Source of the DNA: Peribacillus sp. ACCC06369
Lineage (GTDB): Bacteria > Bacillota > Bacilli > Bacillales > DSM-1321
Direction: 5' to 3'
NCBI RefSeq assembly: GCF_030348945.1
Contig: NZ_JAUCEN010000002.1
Location: 2,852,001-2,916,000 of the forward strand
DNA: 64,000 bases
Shown here: piece by piece, positions 33,624-42,521 of the stretch
Layout of the letters: each line of letters opens with the position of its first letter
Position numbering within the stretch: the stretch's first letter is position 1
Notes under the pieces: model-generated
What the model was told of the DNA's origin: nothing
What the model saw: the letters and a program-made list of their open reading frames with translations, nothing else
Databases searched by the model: none
Position numbers and translations under genes: made by a program

Positions 33624-34475
33624 TATTGTCACCATCCTCTAAAACTGTCAATTTAACGTTTTGCAAGCAGAAAACTACTGCTCATGGGTACCCTAGTAGA
33701 AATCTTTCATTCAAAACAATGTTTGCAGTCTATCCCCCTGTTTCACCAATGCTTTTATGAGGCCAAATTTGGTCGTTAAGAAAAAAGTTATATGTATGCT
33801 GTAACGCTTATACTATTTACCTTATCCGCTTTTCCCATTTAAACTTCCTCTTTTTCTATCTACAGCCCCTAAACGAAACACGCGAAAAGTATAATGATCC
33901 TTGATGGATTTTGCTCTTTTTACTTATTGTTATGTATAAAATATAATTTCACACCCTTGCCATATCTTTCTAAAAGCACCCTCTCTCCAAATAAATTTAT
34001 ACATATTTATTAAAGCAATATCCATGCCAAAAAAAGGATGGTTAGTTCAATAGGATTTAACGCTTTTGTGAATTTAATTTGATTCAATAATGAATCAAAA
34101 ATACAATATATGATTCATAAATTAATTATTCCCCCCTTTTGATTCACATTCGAATTAAAAAATGACAATTTAATTGATATCTTTTAAATTATCGACAAAA
34201 ATTATCGACTAAAAATTTCAAGGTGGATTCTAGGATATTTTTCATAAAATGTGAAAAAATGACTAAGGGGGGGCGATAAAAATAAGATGCCAAAATCCAA
34301 ATTATGAATTTTGACATCTTCCAAATGGATTTATTTCCACTAAGACTGATTCTTCGTCCGGGATATGCATCCGCTACTAATCCAAGACCTACTACATGCT
34401 TCGGAAAATAAGGATATGTATGAATAAAGCTGTATGTAAAGTCCTGTAGGTTATGTATCAAATCATTATAAAAAT
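33624..34475. other. 850-bp gene-free spacer
   Basis: AT-rich DNA between the permease and histidine kinase genes. A leftward frame of 90 codons at 34189-34461 starts with TTG without a ribosome binding site; one part of it (around 34320-34410) reads like real protein (KHVVGLGLVADAYPGRR) but matches nothing I know, and may be a gene relic. A CCAAATTTGG palindrome is at 33763-33772. No RNA gene was seen. Confidence 0.4.
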
Positions 34476-35618
34476 TTAGTACTGAACAATTGGGAAATGG
34501 ATGCTGAATGTGGTCAAATTTTCATTAGAGTCACAATTCATATATCCATCATTACTTTCAATGATCTTTTTACATACGTATAATCCAATTCCCGTTCCTA
34601 ACTCTTTTGTTGTGACAAAGGGCTCAAAAATAGATTCGATCAATTCACTGGCAATGGCCGGTCCATTATTAGAAATTCGAATTATTCTTTCATTCGCCTC
34701 AATTAAAGAGTTTATCCTCAAAATTCTAGGGTGTTCCCTATCCTTTAAAGCATCAATGGAATTAATGAAAAGATTCAAGAATACTTGTTTTAACCCATCC
34801 TTGCTCGCTGTCATGACTAAGTTTGGATAAATATCTATTTCCACATTAACGCTGGCATCCACAATATTCGCATAAGTCAATTCTTGTATTTCTTCAATTA
34901 ACTTTAATACGGAAATTTCCTCTCTTTGTTCCTCATTAAAATCAGATTTGGAGGTATGGAGGAATTGGGTTATCCTGAAATTCAACTGATTTAATTCATA
35001 ATCAATGATATCCAAATATTTCAACCCTGGATTCTCCCGCTTCAATAATTTATTGAACCCCATGATAGCTGTAAGCGGGTTTCGGAACTCATGTACAAAG
35101 CTTGAAGATATCTGTCCCAGTACCGCTAATTTATCTTTGTGGTTTTCACTTATATAAGACTTTTTTTCCTCAATCACTTCATTTGTTAGATTCGTATATC
35201 TCGTTACTGCATGATAGCTGAACGAATCAAAGTGCAAGTTAATGTCATTAATGAATTTCTGCATATAATAAATGGGGATATTCGTCCCAAAAACATTTCT
35301 GATTATGATATTTCTCCCTAAATTGATATTATATAGAAAATCCCCGATGTTAATATTTGCTTCAAGACGTTCTTTTGCAACCTGGTAAGCCAACCTTATC
35401 AGCACGTCTTCCGACAATGCCTCCTTGAACGTTTGTATGACCAGTGAGTACATCCCATATCCATTTTCTTTAACTTTTTCTTTGTAGGGGTCTATTTCAT
35501 TGATCTTAATGGTCTCGTTCCATTCATTTAAAAACAAAGATTCATTTTCTTCCAGATATCGAATCAAAACATTTTTATACTCCTTATGTTCAGATGACAA
35601 CTCCATACTATTGACCAC
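34476..35618 (-). CDS. Soluble orphan sensor histidine kinase
   Basis: A 380-residue cytoplasmic histidine kinase without membrane spans. The N-terminal half (about 1-150) is an all-helical sensor of the HisK_N type known from Bacillus sporulation-related kinases. The dimerisation helix carries the phosphorylated His176 in SSFVHEFRNPLTAIMGF, and the ATPase domain has the N box (LFINSIDAL), G1 (ISNNGPAI) and G2 (GTGIGLYVCKKI). The likely start is the GTG at 35618 behind AAGGGG; the ATG four codons on is 16 nt away. No response regulator is adjacent, so it may feed a phosphorelay such as Spo0F, which is inference. Confidence 0.85.
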   Translation of the reverse strand: MVNSMELSSEHKEYKNVLIRYLEENESLFLNEWNETIKINEIDPYKEKVKENGYGMYSLVIQTFKEALSEDVLIRLAYQVAKERLEANINIGDFLYNINLGRNIIIRNVFGTNIPIYYMQKFINDINLHFDSFSYHAVTRYTNLTNEVIEEKKSYISENHKDKLAVLGQISSSFVHEFRNPLTAIMGFNKLLKRENPGLKYLDIIDYELNQLNFRITQFLHTSKSDFNEEQREEISVLKLIEEIQELTYANIVDASVNVEIDIYPNLVMTASKDGLKQVFLNLFINSIDALKDREHPRILRINSLIEANERIIRISNNGPAIASELIESIFEPFVTTKELGTGIGLYVCKKIIESNDGYMNCDSNENLTTFSIHFPIVQY

Positions 35619-35839
35619 ACATCCCCTTGCGGAATTTTAGATACTATATCAATAACATCATTCTATATGAGATTTTGATTTCCTGCACTTCATTATTTAT
35701 TGTTTTGAAGATGAAAAGTAGCTTGTAAGGAGACAAGGTTTGCTGGTCCGCATATAGTTGCTTGCGATAACAAAGAAACGACCAAATCAGGTCAGAGATT
35801 TTCATAAAAAGGAAACTCTTCATTCCTGCTTTTTATATC

Positions 35840-37681
35840 CTAAGAATCTCTTACTTTTTGAAAGTTCATTCCGTATTTTTTCATTTTTCTATAAAGTGTA
35901 TTTCGGCCGATATCAAGTTGTTTTGCGGCGTTACTGATATTTCCATTTGTTCGTTCCAAGGCATTCCTGATAAGTTTGGTTTCTTGTTCTCGAAAGTTTC
36001 TTGGTTCTCGATCGGCATTTGCCTTTTCTTCAAGTGTAATGGAAGAAACAGGGCAAAGTGCCTCGAGTAAGTCCCTTGTAATCGGACCATTATCAGCTAG
36101 GAATGCAGCCTGTCCGAGCACGTTTTGCAATTCACGGAAATTTCCTGGCCACGAATATTCCAAAATGAATGTTTTAGCTTCGTGGGTTAATTCGGTATGT
36201 TCGCTCTTATATGCTAAACCTTCTAAAATGTATTCTGCTAACAGTAATAAATCTTTACGACTCCTGAGATTTGGAAGTTTTAACGATAATCCACACAGGC
36301 GAAAAAATAGATCGGCACGGAATTCCCCTGCTTCAATTTCTTTTTGTAAGTCTTTGTTTGTGGCGGCAATGACCCTTACATCGATTGGAATGGAAGCATG
36401 TCCACCGACACGGGTCACACATCTTTCCTGAAGCACGCGAAGCAGAGTCGCTTGAGCTGGAAGCGGCATGTCCCCGATTTCATCCAAAAACAGGGTTCCG
36501 CCATCAGCAGCTTCGAACTTCCCCTTATGTCCGCCGCTTTTTGCGCCAGTAAAGGCACCCTTTTCATACCCGAATAACTCACTTTCCAATAAGTTCTCGG
36601 GTATTGCGCTGCAGTTTATAGCGATGAACGGTTTATCGCTTCTTAAGCTAACCCCATGAATGGATTGAGCGAACAGTTCTTTTCCCGTTCCACTTTCTCC
36701 AGTGATTAGAAGACTGATATCAAGTGTTGCTGCCCTTTTGGCAATGGATATGGTTTGATTCATTTGTGGATCATTACTGATTATATCGGTAAATTGATAT
36801 CGATTAGTTAAACCATCATTCAATTTTTGTTTTTTTAACCGTAGGATCACGGAGGACTGATTTTCTATATTTTTACCAAGGGTCTGAACTGTGTATTCCT
36901 GGTCTTTTATTGAAATCTTCTGTTCTAAAACAAGCGGGTCTAATCTTGATATTATATTCGGTATCGGTTTTTTCAATGTGCCAATAACTTTGGACGCCGC
37001 AATGTTGAGATTTGTAACTTTTCCCTCTTTATCAAGGGTGATTAGAGGATCAGGGTATTGATCATATATAAAATAAAGGTTTTTCTCCCTTTTTTGAGAA
37101 TGTGACAATAAGAGTGCTTGTTTGATGCTATCAGCCACCCTCTGAACCAGGCTAATGGAAAAAGGATGATAATTCTGTTGATGGCTGCTTAAATTCAAGA
37201 CACCAAGCAGATGCCCATCAGGGTGATAAATGGGGGAAGCGGCGCAAGTAAGGAAATGGTTATCCTGATGAAAGTGTTGATTGCCATGAATCAATACGGG
37301 TTTTTTCTCTATAATGGCTGTTCCTATTGCATTTGTCCCTTTTGATTCCTCTAGCCAATTGGCCCCTTTTCTGAGGGAAACATTATCTGCATGCCGAACG
37401 AAAGCTGGATCGCCAACTGTTTCGATGATATAACCTTCAGGAGCAGCAAGTAATAAAATGGACTCCAAGCCATTAATCGAGCTATGAACTTCCTCTAAAA
37501 TGGGGGAAGAATGGTACAGCAGTTCTGCATATTGATCGTGGTATTCGGCCAACTCAAATGCGCCAAGCATATCTTCCTTATCCATCGTGCTAGGCTGAAG
37601 TCCTTTTGAATGGCACCGCTTCCATGATTCTTGAATAAATGCCGGAACGGTTCCTTTATCCGCGCTAATATTAATAGACAT
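35840..37681 (-). CDS. Sigma-54-dependent activator, AcoR-like
   Basis: A 613-residue enhancer-binding protein. Residues about 60-195 are a GAF-type sensor, 200-280 a PAS-like segment, 300-525 the AAA+ domain with Walker A GESGTGKE (328-335) and the sigma-54 contact loop GAFTGA (375-380), and about 565-605 a Fis-type HTH (ISNAAKQLDIGRNTLYRKMKKYG). The order matches AcoR of acetoin operons. It is transcribed away from the dhaS-like gene, and the intervening region contains both a -24/-12 promoter and a large palindrome, so it almost certainly activates that gene in response to an aldehyde, alcohol or related signal. GGGAGG precedes the ATG. Confidence 0.92.
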   Translation of the reverse strand: MSINISADKGTVPAFIQESWKRCHSKGLQPSTMDKEDMLGAFELAEYHDQYAELLYHSSPILEEVHSSINGLESILLLAAPEGYIIETVGDPAFVRHADNVSLRKGANWLEESKGTNAIGTAIIEKKPVLIHGNQHFHQDNHFLTCAASPIYHPDGHLLGVLNLSSHQQNYHPFSISLVQRVADSIKQALLLSHSQKREKNLYFIYDQYPDPLITLDKEGKVTNLNIAASKVIGTLKKPIPNIISRLDPLVLEQKISIKDQEYTVQTLGKNIENQSSVILRLKKQKLNDGLTNRYQFTDIISNDPQMNQTISIAKRAATLDISLLITGESGTGKELFAQSIHGVSLRSDKPFIAINCSAIPENLLESELFGYEKGAFTGAKSGGHKGKFEAADGGTLFLDEIGDMPLPAQATLLRVLQERCVTRVGGHASIPIDVRVIAATNKDLQKEIEAGEFRADLFFRLCGLSLKLPNLRSRKDLLLLAEYILEGLAYKSEHTELTHEAKTFILEYSWPGNFRELQNVLGQAAFLADNGPITRDLLEALCPVSSITLEEKANADREPRNFREQETKLIRNALERTNGNISNAAKQLDIGRNTLYRKMKKYGMNFQKVRDS

Positions 37682-37879
37682 TGAATAAGTCCTCCCGTAT
37701 GTAAAATCCAGTAAACTGCCACTGTTTTTCGATTCAATTTCAATTAGGCAACTCTAAACAATCTTCAGTTTAAGAGTATTAAGGGGTAATCCATATAATT
37801 TAATTATAACAGAAAATTCAGATATCCACCAAAATGAAAATTGCCTTTTTGCCAAGTATTAAACGTTTTTGGTCCATAC

Positions 37880-37917
37880 TGGAACACCTAACTGTTCCAA
37901 AGTGGAACAGTTAGGTG
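37880..37917. promoter_or_regulatory. Enhancer (UAS) for the sigma-54 activator
   Basis: CACCTAACTGTTCCA (37885-37899) and its exact complement TGGAACAGTTAGGTG (37903-37917) face each other across 3 bp, and a further TGGAACA is at 37880-37886. TGTTCC-type half sites are usual for AcoR-like enhancer-binding proteins. The block ends 45 bp before the -24 element. Confidence 0.75.
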
Positions 37918-37961
37918 ACTTCCTTCGATCCAATTCCCTTGATTTTATTGGTTTTTTATTA

Positions 37962-37979
37962 TTGGCATAAGTCTTGCAT
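37962..37979 (+). promoter_or_regulatory. Sigma-54 (-24/-12) promoter of dhaS
   Basis: TTGGCATAAGTCTTGCA: the -24 GG (37964-37965) and -12 GC (37976-37977) are 10 bp apart, the required spacing, and both hexamers fit TGGCA/TTGCA. Confidence 0.85.
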
Positions 37980-38202
37980 AATTACATGATGAGTAATTGA
38001 TTCCTTTTTGATAAGGGGGGAAAGAACCAAGTAAGTCGAAAGCCCTGTATTCCGTTGGGTAGTGTTTTCCTTATGCAACAGATCAGCCAATGGGAAATTC
38101 TTATTGAAGACATAAGCATATGCCTGATCCATTTACTTAGAGAACGCAATTGTCCGGACAGATTTTCATGATCGAACTTTAATATGAAAAGGGGTATTAT
38201 AC

Positions 38203-39684
38203 ATGGAACAAACTATTAAACTTAATCCGCGAGTGCAAGAATTCTTAAAGGGCACTAAAAAGCTATTGATCAATGGGGAATTGGTGGAAGCTGCTTCAGG
38301 AAAAACCTTTGAGACTCTCGATCCTTCAAATGGGAAGGTTCTGGCCATTGTGAGTGAAGCAGGACCAGAAGATGTAGATAAAGCAGTCAAAGCAGCCCGC
38401 AAGGCTTTCGACAACGGGCCCTGGAAAAAAATGAGTGCATCGGAACGCAGTCGCCTCATTTATAAGTTAGCGGACCTAATGGAGGATCATAAAGAAGCGT
38501 TAGCACAATTAGATACCCTGGATAATGGTAAGCCAATTGGTGAAACCACTAATGCCGACGTCCCCCTCGCCATTGATCACTTCCGTTATTATGCTGGATG
38601 GACCACTAAGATAGTGGGTCAAACAATTCCTGTTGCAGGAAATTACTTTAATTATACCCGTCATGAAGCAGTTGGAGTGGTAGGACAAATCATCCCTTGG
38701 AATTTCCCCCTTCTTATGGCAGCATGGAAATTAGGTGCAGCCCTTGCAACCGGATGTACGATCGTTTTAAAACCAGCGGAGCAAACGCCGCTTTCAGCAT
38801 TATATTTAGGGCAATTGGCGCTTGAAGCCGGTTTTCCTCCTGGTGTTCTTAATGTCATACCTGGATTCGGGGAAACAGCAGGATCACCGCTTGTAGACCA
38901 TCCTGATGTCGATAAAATTGCCTTTACCGGTTCAACCTCAGTAGGGAAAATGATCATGCGTCAAGCTTCGGGCACTGTGAAAAAAATCTCGTTGGAACTA
39001 GGTGGGAAATCACCTAATATCATTTTACCGGATGCAGATATGAGTAAAGCCATTCCTGGTGCTTTGATGGGCATCATGTTTAATCAAGGACAAGTTTGCT
39101 GTGCCGGTTCCCGACTGTACATTCAGAAGAAATCCTATGATAACGTGGTAGCTGACTTAGTGTCCCACGCAAAAAATATTAAACAAGGGGCCGGTCTTGA
39201 TCCATCAACCCAGATAGGGCCATTGGTATCCAGTGAACAACTGGAAAGAGTGGGCAGTTATATTGAAAAAGGGAAGTCTGAAGGAGCTGAAGTGGTTACA
39301 GGGGGCAATTACGGACAAGGTGAGGGTTATTTTGTAGCACCTACAATATTTGCAGGTGTTGAAGATGAAATGACAATCGCTAAAGAAGAAATCTTCGGTC
39401 CTGTTGTAGCTGCCATGCCTTTTGACGATTTGGACGATGTGATAAACCGTGCAAATAACTCTGAATATGGATTGGCCGCTGGTTTATGGACACAAGATGT
39501 AAAAAAAGCCCATTATGTGGCTAATGAATTAAAGGCAGGTACAGTTTGGGTAAACTGTTATAACGCCTTTGATGCAGCTTCTCCATTTGGTGGTTATAAA
39601 CAAAGTGGAATCGGTCGGGAAATGGGCAGTTATGCATTGGATAATTATACGGAAGTTAAAAGTGTATGGATTAACTTAAACTAA
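38203..39684 (+). CDS. dhaS: NAD(P)-dependent aldehyde dehydrogenase, DhaS-like
   Basis: A 493-residue aldehyde dehydrogenase very close in pattern to B. subtilis DhaS. The nucleophile is Cys299 (FNQGQVCCAGSR), the general base Glu265 (SLELGGKSPN), and the Rossmann loop FTGSTSVGK (241-249). It oxidises aldehydes to carboxylates in the cytoplasm. AAAGGGG precedes the ATG. Its transcription is expected to depend on sigma-54 and the divergent AcoR-like activator. It is a single gene with a terminator; no alcohol dehydrogenase or acetoin genes accompany it, so the inducing substrate stays open. Confidence 0.92.
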   Translation: MEQTIKLNPRVQEFLKGTKKLLINGELVEAASGKTFETLDPSNGKVLAIVSEAGPEDVDKAVKAARKAFDNGPWKKMSASERSRLIYKLADLMEDHKEALAQLDTLDNGKPIGETTNADVPLAIDHFRYYAGWTTKIVGQTIPVAGNYFNYTRHEAVGVVGQIIPWNFPLLMAAWKLGAALATGCTIVLKPAEQTPLSALYLGQLALEAGFPPGVLNVIPGFGETAGSPLVDHPDVDKIAFTGSTSVGKMIMRQASGTVKKISLELGGKSPNIILPDADMSKAIPGALMGIMFNQGQVCCAGSRLYIQKKSYDNVVADLVSHAKNIKQGAGLDPSTQIGPLVSSEQLERVGSYIEKGKSEGAEVVTGGNYGQGEGYFVAPTIFAGVEDEMTIAKEEIFGPVVAAMPFDDLDDVINRANNSEYGLAAGLWTQDVKKAHYVANELKAGTVWVNCYNAFDAASPFGGYKQSGIGREMGSYALDNYTEVKSVWINLN

Positions 39685-39819
39685 CAAAAAGAATGATCGC
39701 TCCATTTGGCTCAGACATTGCAATTGAAATGCATCTGGATATTGGGAATTAGTCACTCATTCAATTCATGTATTAATAAAGACATTAGAGCCTGTTTTCG
39801 TTTCCTTTAAATATTCGCA

Positions 39820-39857
39820 AAAGGGTGTCCAAAGTCCGGACTTTTGACACCCTTTCC
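39820..39857 (+). terminator. Terminator of dhaS
   Basis: AAAGGGTGTC (39820-39829) pairs with GACACCCTTT (39846-39855) with further pairing through AGTCCGGACT in the middle. Confidence 0.75.
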
Positions 39858-39885
39858 TTGTTTTGGTAACTTATTCTAGACAAAA

Positions 39886-39918
39886 AGAAGAGACCTTTCA
39901 TTTTCGAAAGGTCTCTTT
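39886..39918 (-). terminator. Terminator of the terC-like gene
   Basis: AAGAGACCTTTC (39888-39899) pairs exactly with GAAAGGTCTCTT (39906-39917), with a T-rich run following on the minus strand. Confidence 0.8.
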
Positions 39919-39925
39919 AGGCTAA

Positions 39926-40633
39926 TTATCCATTACGTTCGATTTGCATTTTTTCTCTGTTTGCTTTTTCTTTTTCGATATTTTTCTGTCTTGAAATCCC
40001 GGCAACCAGGATTCCAATTACCACTATTGCTTCAAATCCATATTTAATGAAGGGATTTGCAAAGTAGTCTTGCATGAAAGGTTCAGCTACGATCATTTTA
40101 GAAGCTGTCCAGCCTAGTATTCCCGCACCAATTATTATGATGAATGGGAAGCGTTCGATCAGTTTCAGGATCAAAGTGCTTCCATACATCACTACTGGAA
40201 TTGATACAAGTAAACCGATCACCACTAAAGTGAAGTTACCATGAGAAGCACCTGCAACCGCTAGGACATTGTCCAATCCCATCAATGCATCTGCAATAAT
40301 GATAGTTTTTATGGCAGCCCACATAGAGTCTGCAGGCTTCAAATCATGTTCTTCTTCATCGATAAGGAGCTTATAAGCAATCCATACAAGAAGTAATCCC
40401 CCTATTAAATGCAGTCCTGGCACCTCTAAGAGCCAAACAACCAGCAGCGTTGCGATGATCCTTATCACTATTGCCCCGACCGCTCCCCATATTATCACCT
40501 TTTTTTGCTGATCTTTTGGAAGCTTTCTTGCAGCCAATCCAATAAGGATCGCATTATCACCGGCAAGAACCAAATCTATCATAATGATCGCTAAAAGTCC
40601 TGAAATAAATTCACCTGTTAAAAAATCCAACAC
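39926..40633 (-). CDS. TerC-family manganese exporter
   Basis: A 235-residue TerC family membrane protein with seven hydrophobic segments, like B. subtilis YkoY/YjbE. The two acidic repeats thought to bind metal are visible: IDLVLAGDNAI (19-29) and ADALMGLDNVLAV (near 115-127). Characterised relatives export Mn2+ and help metallate secreted enzymes. The start is GTG 40633, 5 nt after GGAGG. A yybP-ykoY (Mn2+) riboswitch with its terminator lies directly upstream, so expression rises with manganese. The charged C-terminal tail (QKNIEKEKANREKMQIE) is cytoplasmic. Confidence 0.92.
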   Translation of the reverse strand: MLDFLTGEFISGLLAIIMIDLVLAGDNAILIGLAARKLPKDQQKKVIIWGAVGAIVIRIIATLLVVWLLEVPGLHLIGGLLLVWIAYKLLIDEEEHDLKPADSMWAAIKTIIIADALMGLDNVLAVAGASHGNFTLVVIGLLVSIPVVMYGSTLILKLIERFPFIIIIGAGILGWTASKMIVAEPFMQDYFANPFIKYGFEAIVVIGILVAGISRQKNIEKEKANREKMQIERNG

Positions 40634-40653
40634 ATTTTCCTCCTTTATACAAA

Positions 40654-40795
40654 AATAAAGAGACCTCTGCCATTTATGGCAAAGGTCTCGCTAAGCACTA
40701 AATGAATTAGGCCAATAAAGCCGGTGGAATCCCACGTAATGACGACTTTATTTCAGGTTATCCCTGACGCTACTCCCCTTCACGGGAATAAAGAA
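40654..40795 (-). ncRNA. yybP-ykoY manganese riboswitch with terminator
   Basis: On the minus strand the leader holds the hallmark GGGGAGTAGCGTC (40766-40778), a CAGGGATAACCTG stem, AAAGTCGTCATTACGTGGG, and the closing ACCGGCTTTATT, matching the B. subtilis ykoY leader as I recall it. The expression platform is the stem AGACCT-TGCC (40661-40671) / GGCA-AGGTCT (40677-40688), followed by a T-rich run (complement of 40651-40659), ending just before the gene's ribosome binding site. Mn2+ binding is known to disrupt the terminator in this class. Confidence 0.92.
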
Positions 40796-40950
40796 TATGT
40801 AATTCTTTTGATATCTTCCCTTAGGAATCTACCAAGAAAAAATATCACTAATCCAGTATACCAAAAATACAAATAAAATAAAGTAAAAAATAAGAGATTG
40901 GAATAATATTCATGAACTTTACCTAGCCCATCACCTTTCAACGGATAATA

Positions 40951-42438
40951 TCAGTCAATCATCCCAGCTAGTTTTAGGCATAATTCGTTTCCTAGGTTTT
41001 TGATATAACCCAAATCCTTCCCCCATAGATATTGATTACTTAAGATGGCCTCTATCAATTGTAAAAGTGAAATATCTCCACTCTCATAACGAAGCCAATG
41101 TTCCCTAAAAAATTCAATTGTCTTTATATCGTCTTTAACGACATATTCTTTACCCGTAAAGCTTTTACCTATATAATTCCCATTCACTTCGTAAACCTTA
41201 TAAAATCGGATCAGGCCCGAAAAACCTCGTACGATGCAGTCAGGCAGGCTACCTTTCGCCTTATAATATTCCTCTAAAGTTGGCAGGAGACGAACCCTGA
41301 ATTTCGAAATGCTATTCAGCGAAATATCGGCAAGGAGGTGATGTACATAGGGATTCATAAATCGTTCAAGAACGCTTTTCCCATATAGCATCATCTCATT
41401 ATGAGCAAAAGGTAATGTAGGGATTATTTCCTCTTCGATGGCCATGCTCAAGTATCTGTAGAAATCCGGATGATCGATTGCCTGTTTTACTTCTACCAAT
41501 CCAGATAAAATGCCTAGAGGAGCCATCAAGGTATGTGAACCATTAAGAATCCGTACTTTTCTCATTTGATAAGGTACTAAATCTTTAACCCAACGCACAT
41601 TTAATCCGGCTTTTTGTAAAGGTAGACGTTCATCAATAGAAGGGTCACCTTCAATAGCCCATAAATGATAGGGTTCAGCCGTATTTAGGAGAGTATCCTT
41701 ATATTCCCATTCCTCAAATAGTTTTTCCGACTCATTAGCCGGGAATCCTGTTACGATACGGTCTACAAGCGAGTTTAAAAATAGGTTGTCCTGGTCCACC
41801 CACTCCATGAATGGCTTTGGTAAACCCCAATCACTGCCATGCTTGAGAACACATTCCTTCAATGAATCACCATTTCTCTCTAAAAGCTCACAAGGTAGCA
41901 TGATGAGTCCTTTTTCCGCATCACCGTTGAAATGCAGATAACGCCGATATAAAAATGCAGTCAGTTTTCCTGGAAAAGATTCAATCGGCACTCCTTCTTC
42001 CAAAGGAATCGGCTGATATTTGATTCCTGCTTCGGTCGTGTTGGAAACTACAAATTCCAATGCAGGGTTTTCGGATAATGTTAAAAATTCCATCCATTCA
42101 TCATAAGGATCAATTACCTTTGAAAAAACAGAAATGATCTCTGGATGTTCCACTTTCTCACCTTGGTGGAAACCCCTTAACAGTAATGTATACAGTCCAT
42201 CTTGCCGCTTTAGTTCCTCTATTTTCCCTTTTCCAGCGGGACGAGGCTGGGTAACAGCAATACTTCCCAGGAAATGGCCTTGTTTATTACATTCATATAT
42301 CATCCAATCAAAGAAGCCGCGGAGAAAATTCCCCTCCCCAATCTGCAATACCTTTATGGGAAAATCCATCATATGTTGATTTTGGACAGCTTTTGTATCT
42401 TTACTCAGACTCTTCAGGTGACCTTTATTCATGTACAT
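40951..42438 (-). CDS. uxaB: Tagaturonate reductase (altronate oxidoreductase)
   Basis: A 495-residue polyol/mannitol dehydrogenase-like enzyme of the UxaB type, reducing D-tagaturonate to D-altronate with NADH. The N-terminal Rossmann segment VLQIGEGNFLRGFFDWM, FVVSNTTEAGI and the RILNGSHTLMAPLG motif (with the catalytic-type Asn-His region) are characteristic. ATG 42438 follows AAAGGAG by 10 nt; a second ATG is two codons on. It is the last gene of uxaA - zinc dehydrogenase - uxaB. Its product altronate is the substrate of UxaA upstream in the same unit. Confidence 0.93.
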   Translation of the reverse strand: MYMNKGHLKSLSKDTKAVQNQHMMDFPIKVLQIGEGNFLRGFFDWMIYECNKQGHFLGSIAVTQPRPAGKGKIEELKRQDGLYTLLLRGFHQGEKVEHPEIISVFSKVIDPYDEWMEFLTLSENPALEFVVSNTTEAGIKYQPIPLEEGVPIESFPGKLTAFLYRRYLHFNGDAEKGLIMLPCELLERNGDSLKECVLKHGSDWGLPKPFMEWVDQDNLFLNSLVDRIVTGFPANESEKLFEEWEYKDTLLNTAEPYHLWAIEGDPSIDERLPLQKAGLNVRWVKDLVPYQMRKVRILNGSHTLMAPLGILSGLVEVKQAIDHPDFYRYLSMAIEEEIIPTLPFAHNEMMLYGKSVLERFMNPYVHHLLADISLNSISKFRVRLLPTLEEYYKAKGSLPDCIVRGFSGLIRFYKVYEVNGNYIGKSFTGKEYVVKDDIKTIEFFREHWLRYESGDISLLQLIEAILSNQYLWGKDLGYIKNLGNELCLKLAGMID

Positions 42439-42521
42439 GACCAAAAAACTCCTTTCTCATAGGAATATCCAATTCGGAATACAATTTCAAGTGGTAGTCC
42501 TTAAGACCTGAAACCTTAAAC

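Larger units (their letters stand above)
37682..38202. other. Divergent control region, activator gene / dhaS
   Basis: 520 bp between the sigma-54 activator and the aldehyde dehydrogenase gene. It holds the enhancer palindrome (37880-37917) and the -24/-12 promoter (37962-37979), leaving an untranslated leader of roughly 210 nt before dhaS, in which no riboswitch was recognised. Confidence 0.6.

Noticed and set aside
33763..33772. CCAAATTTGG palindrome upstream of the amino acid permease
   Set aside because: Short AT-centred palindromes are common by chance in this base composition, and no partner site was found.
34189..34461. 90-codon leftward frame in the 34-kb spacer
   Set aside because: TTG start without a site; only a short stretch looks protein-like, so a relic is possible but not supported as a gene.
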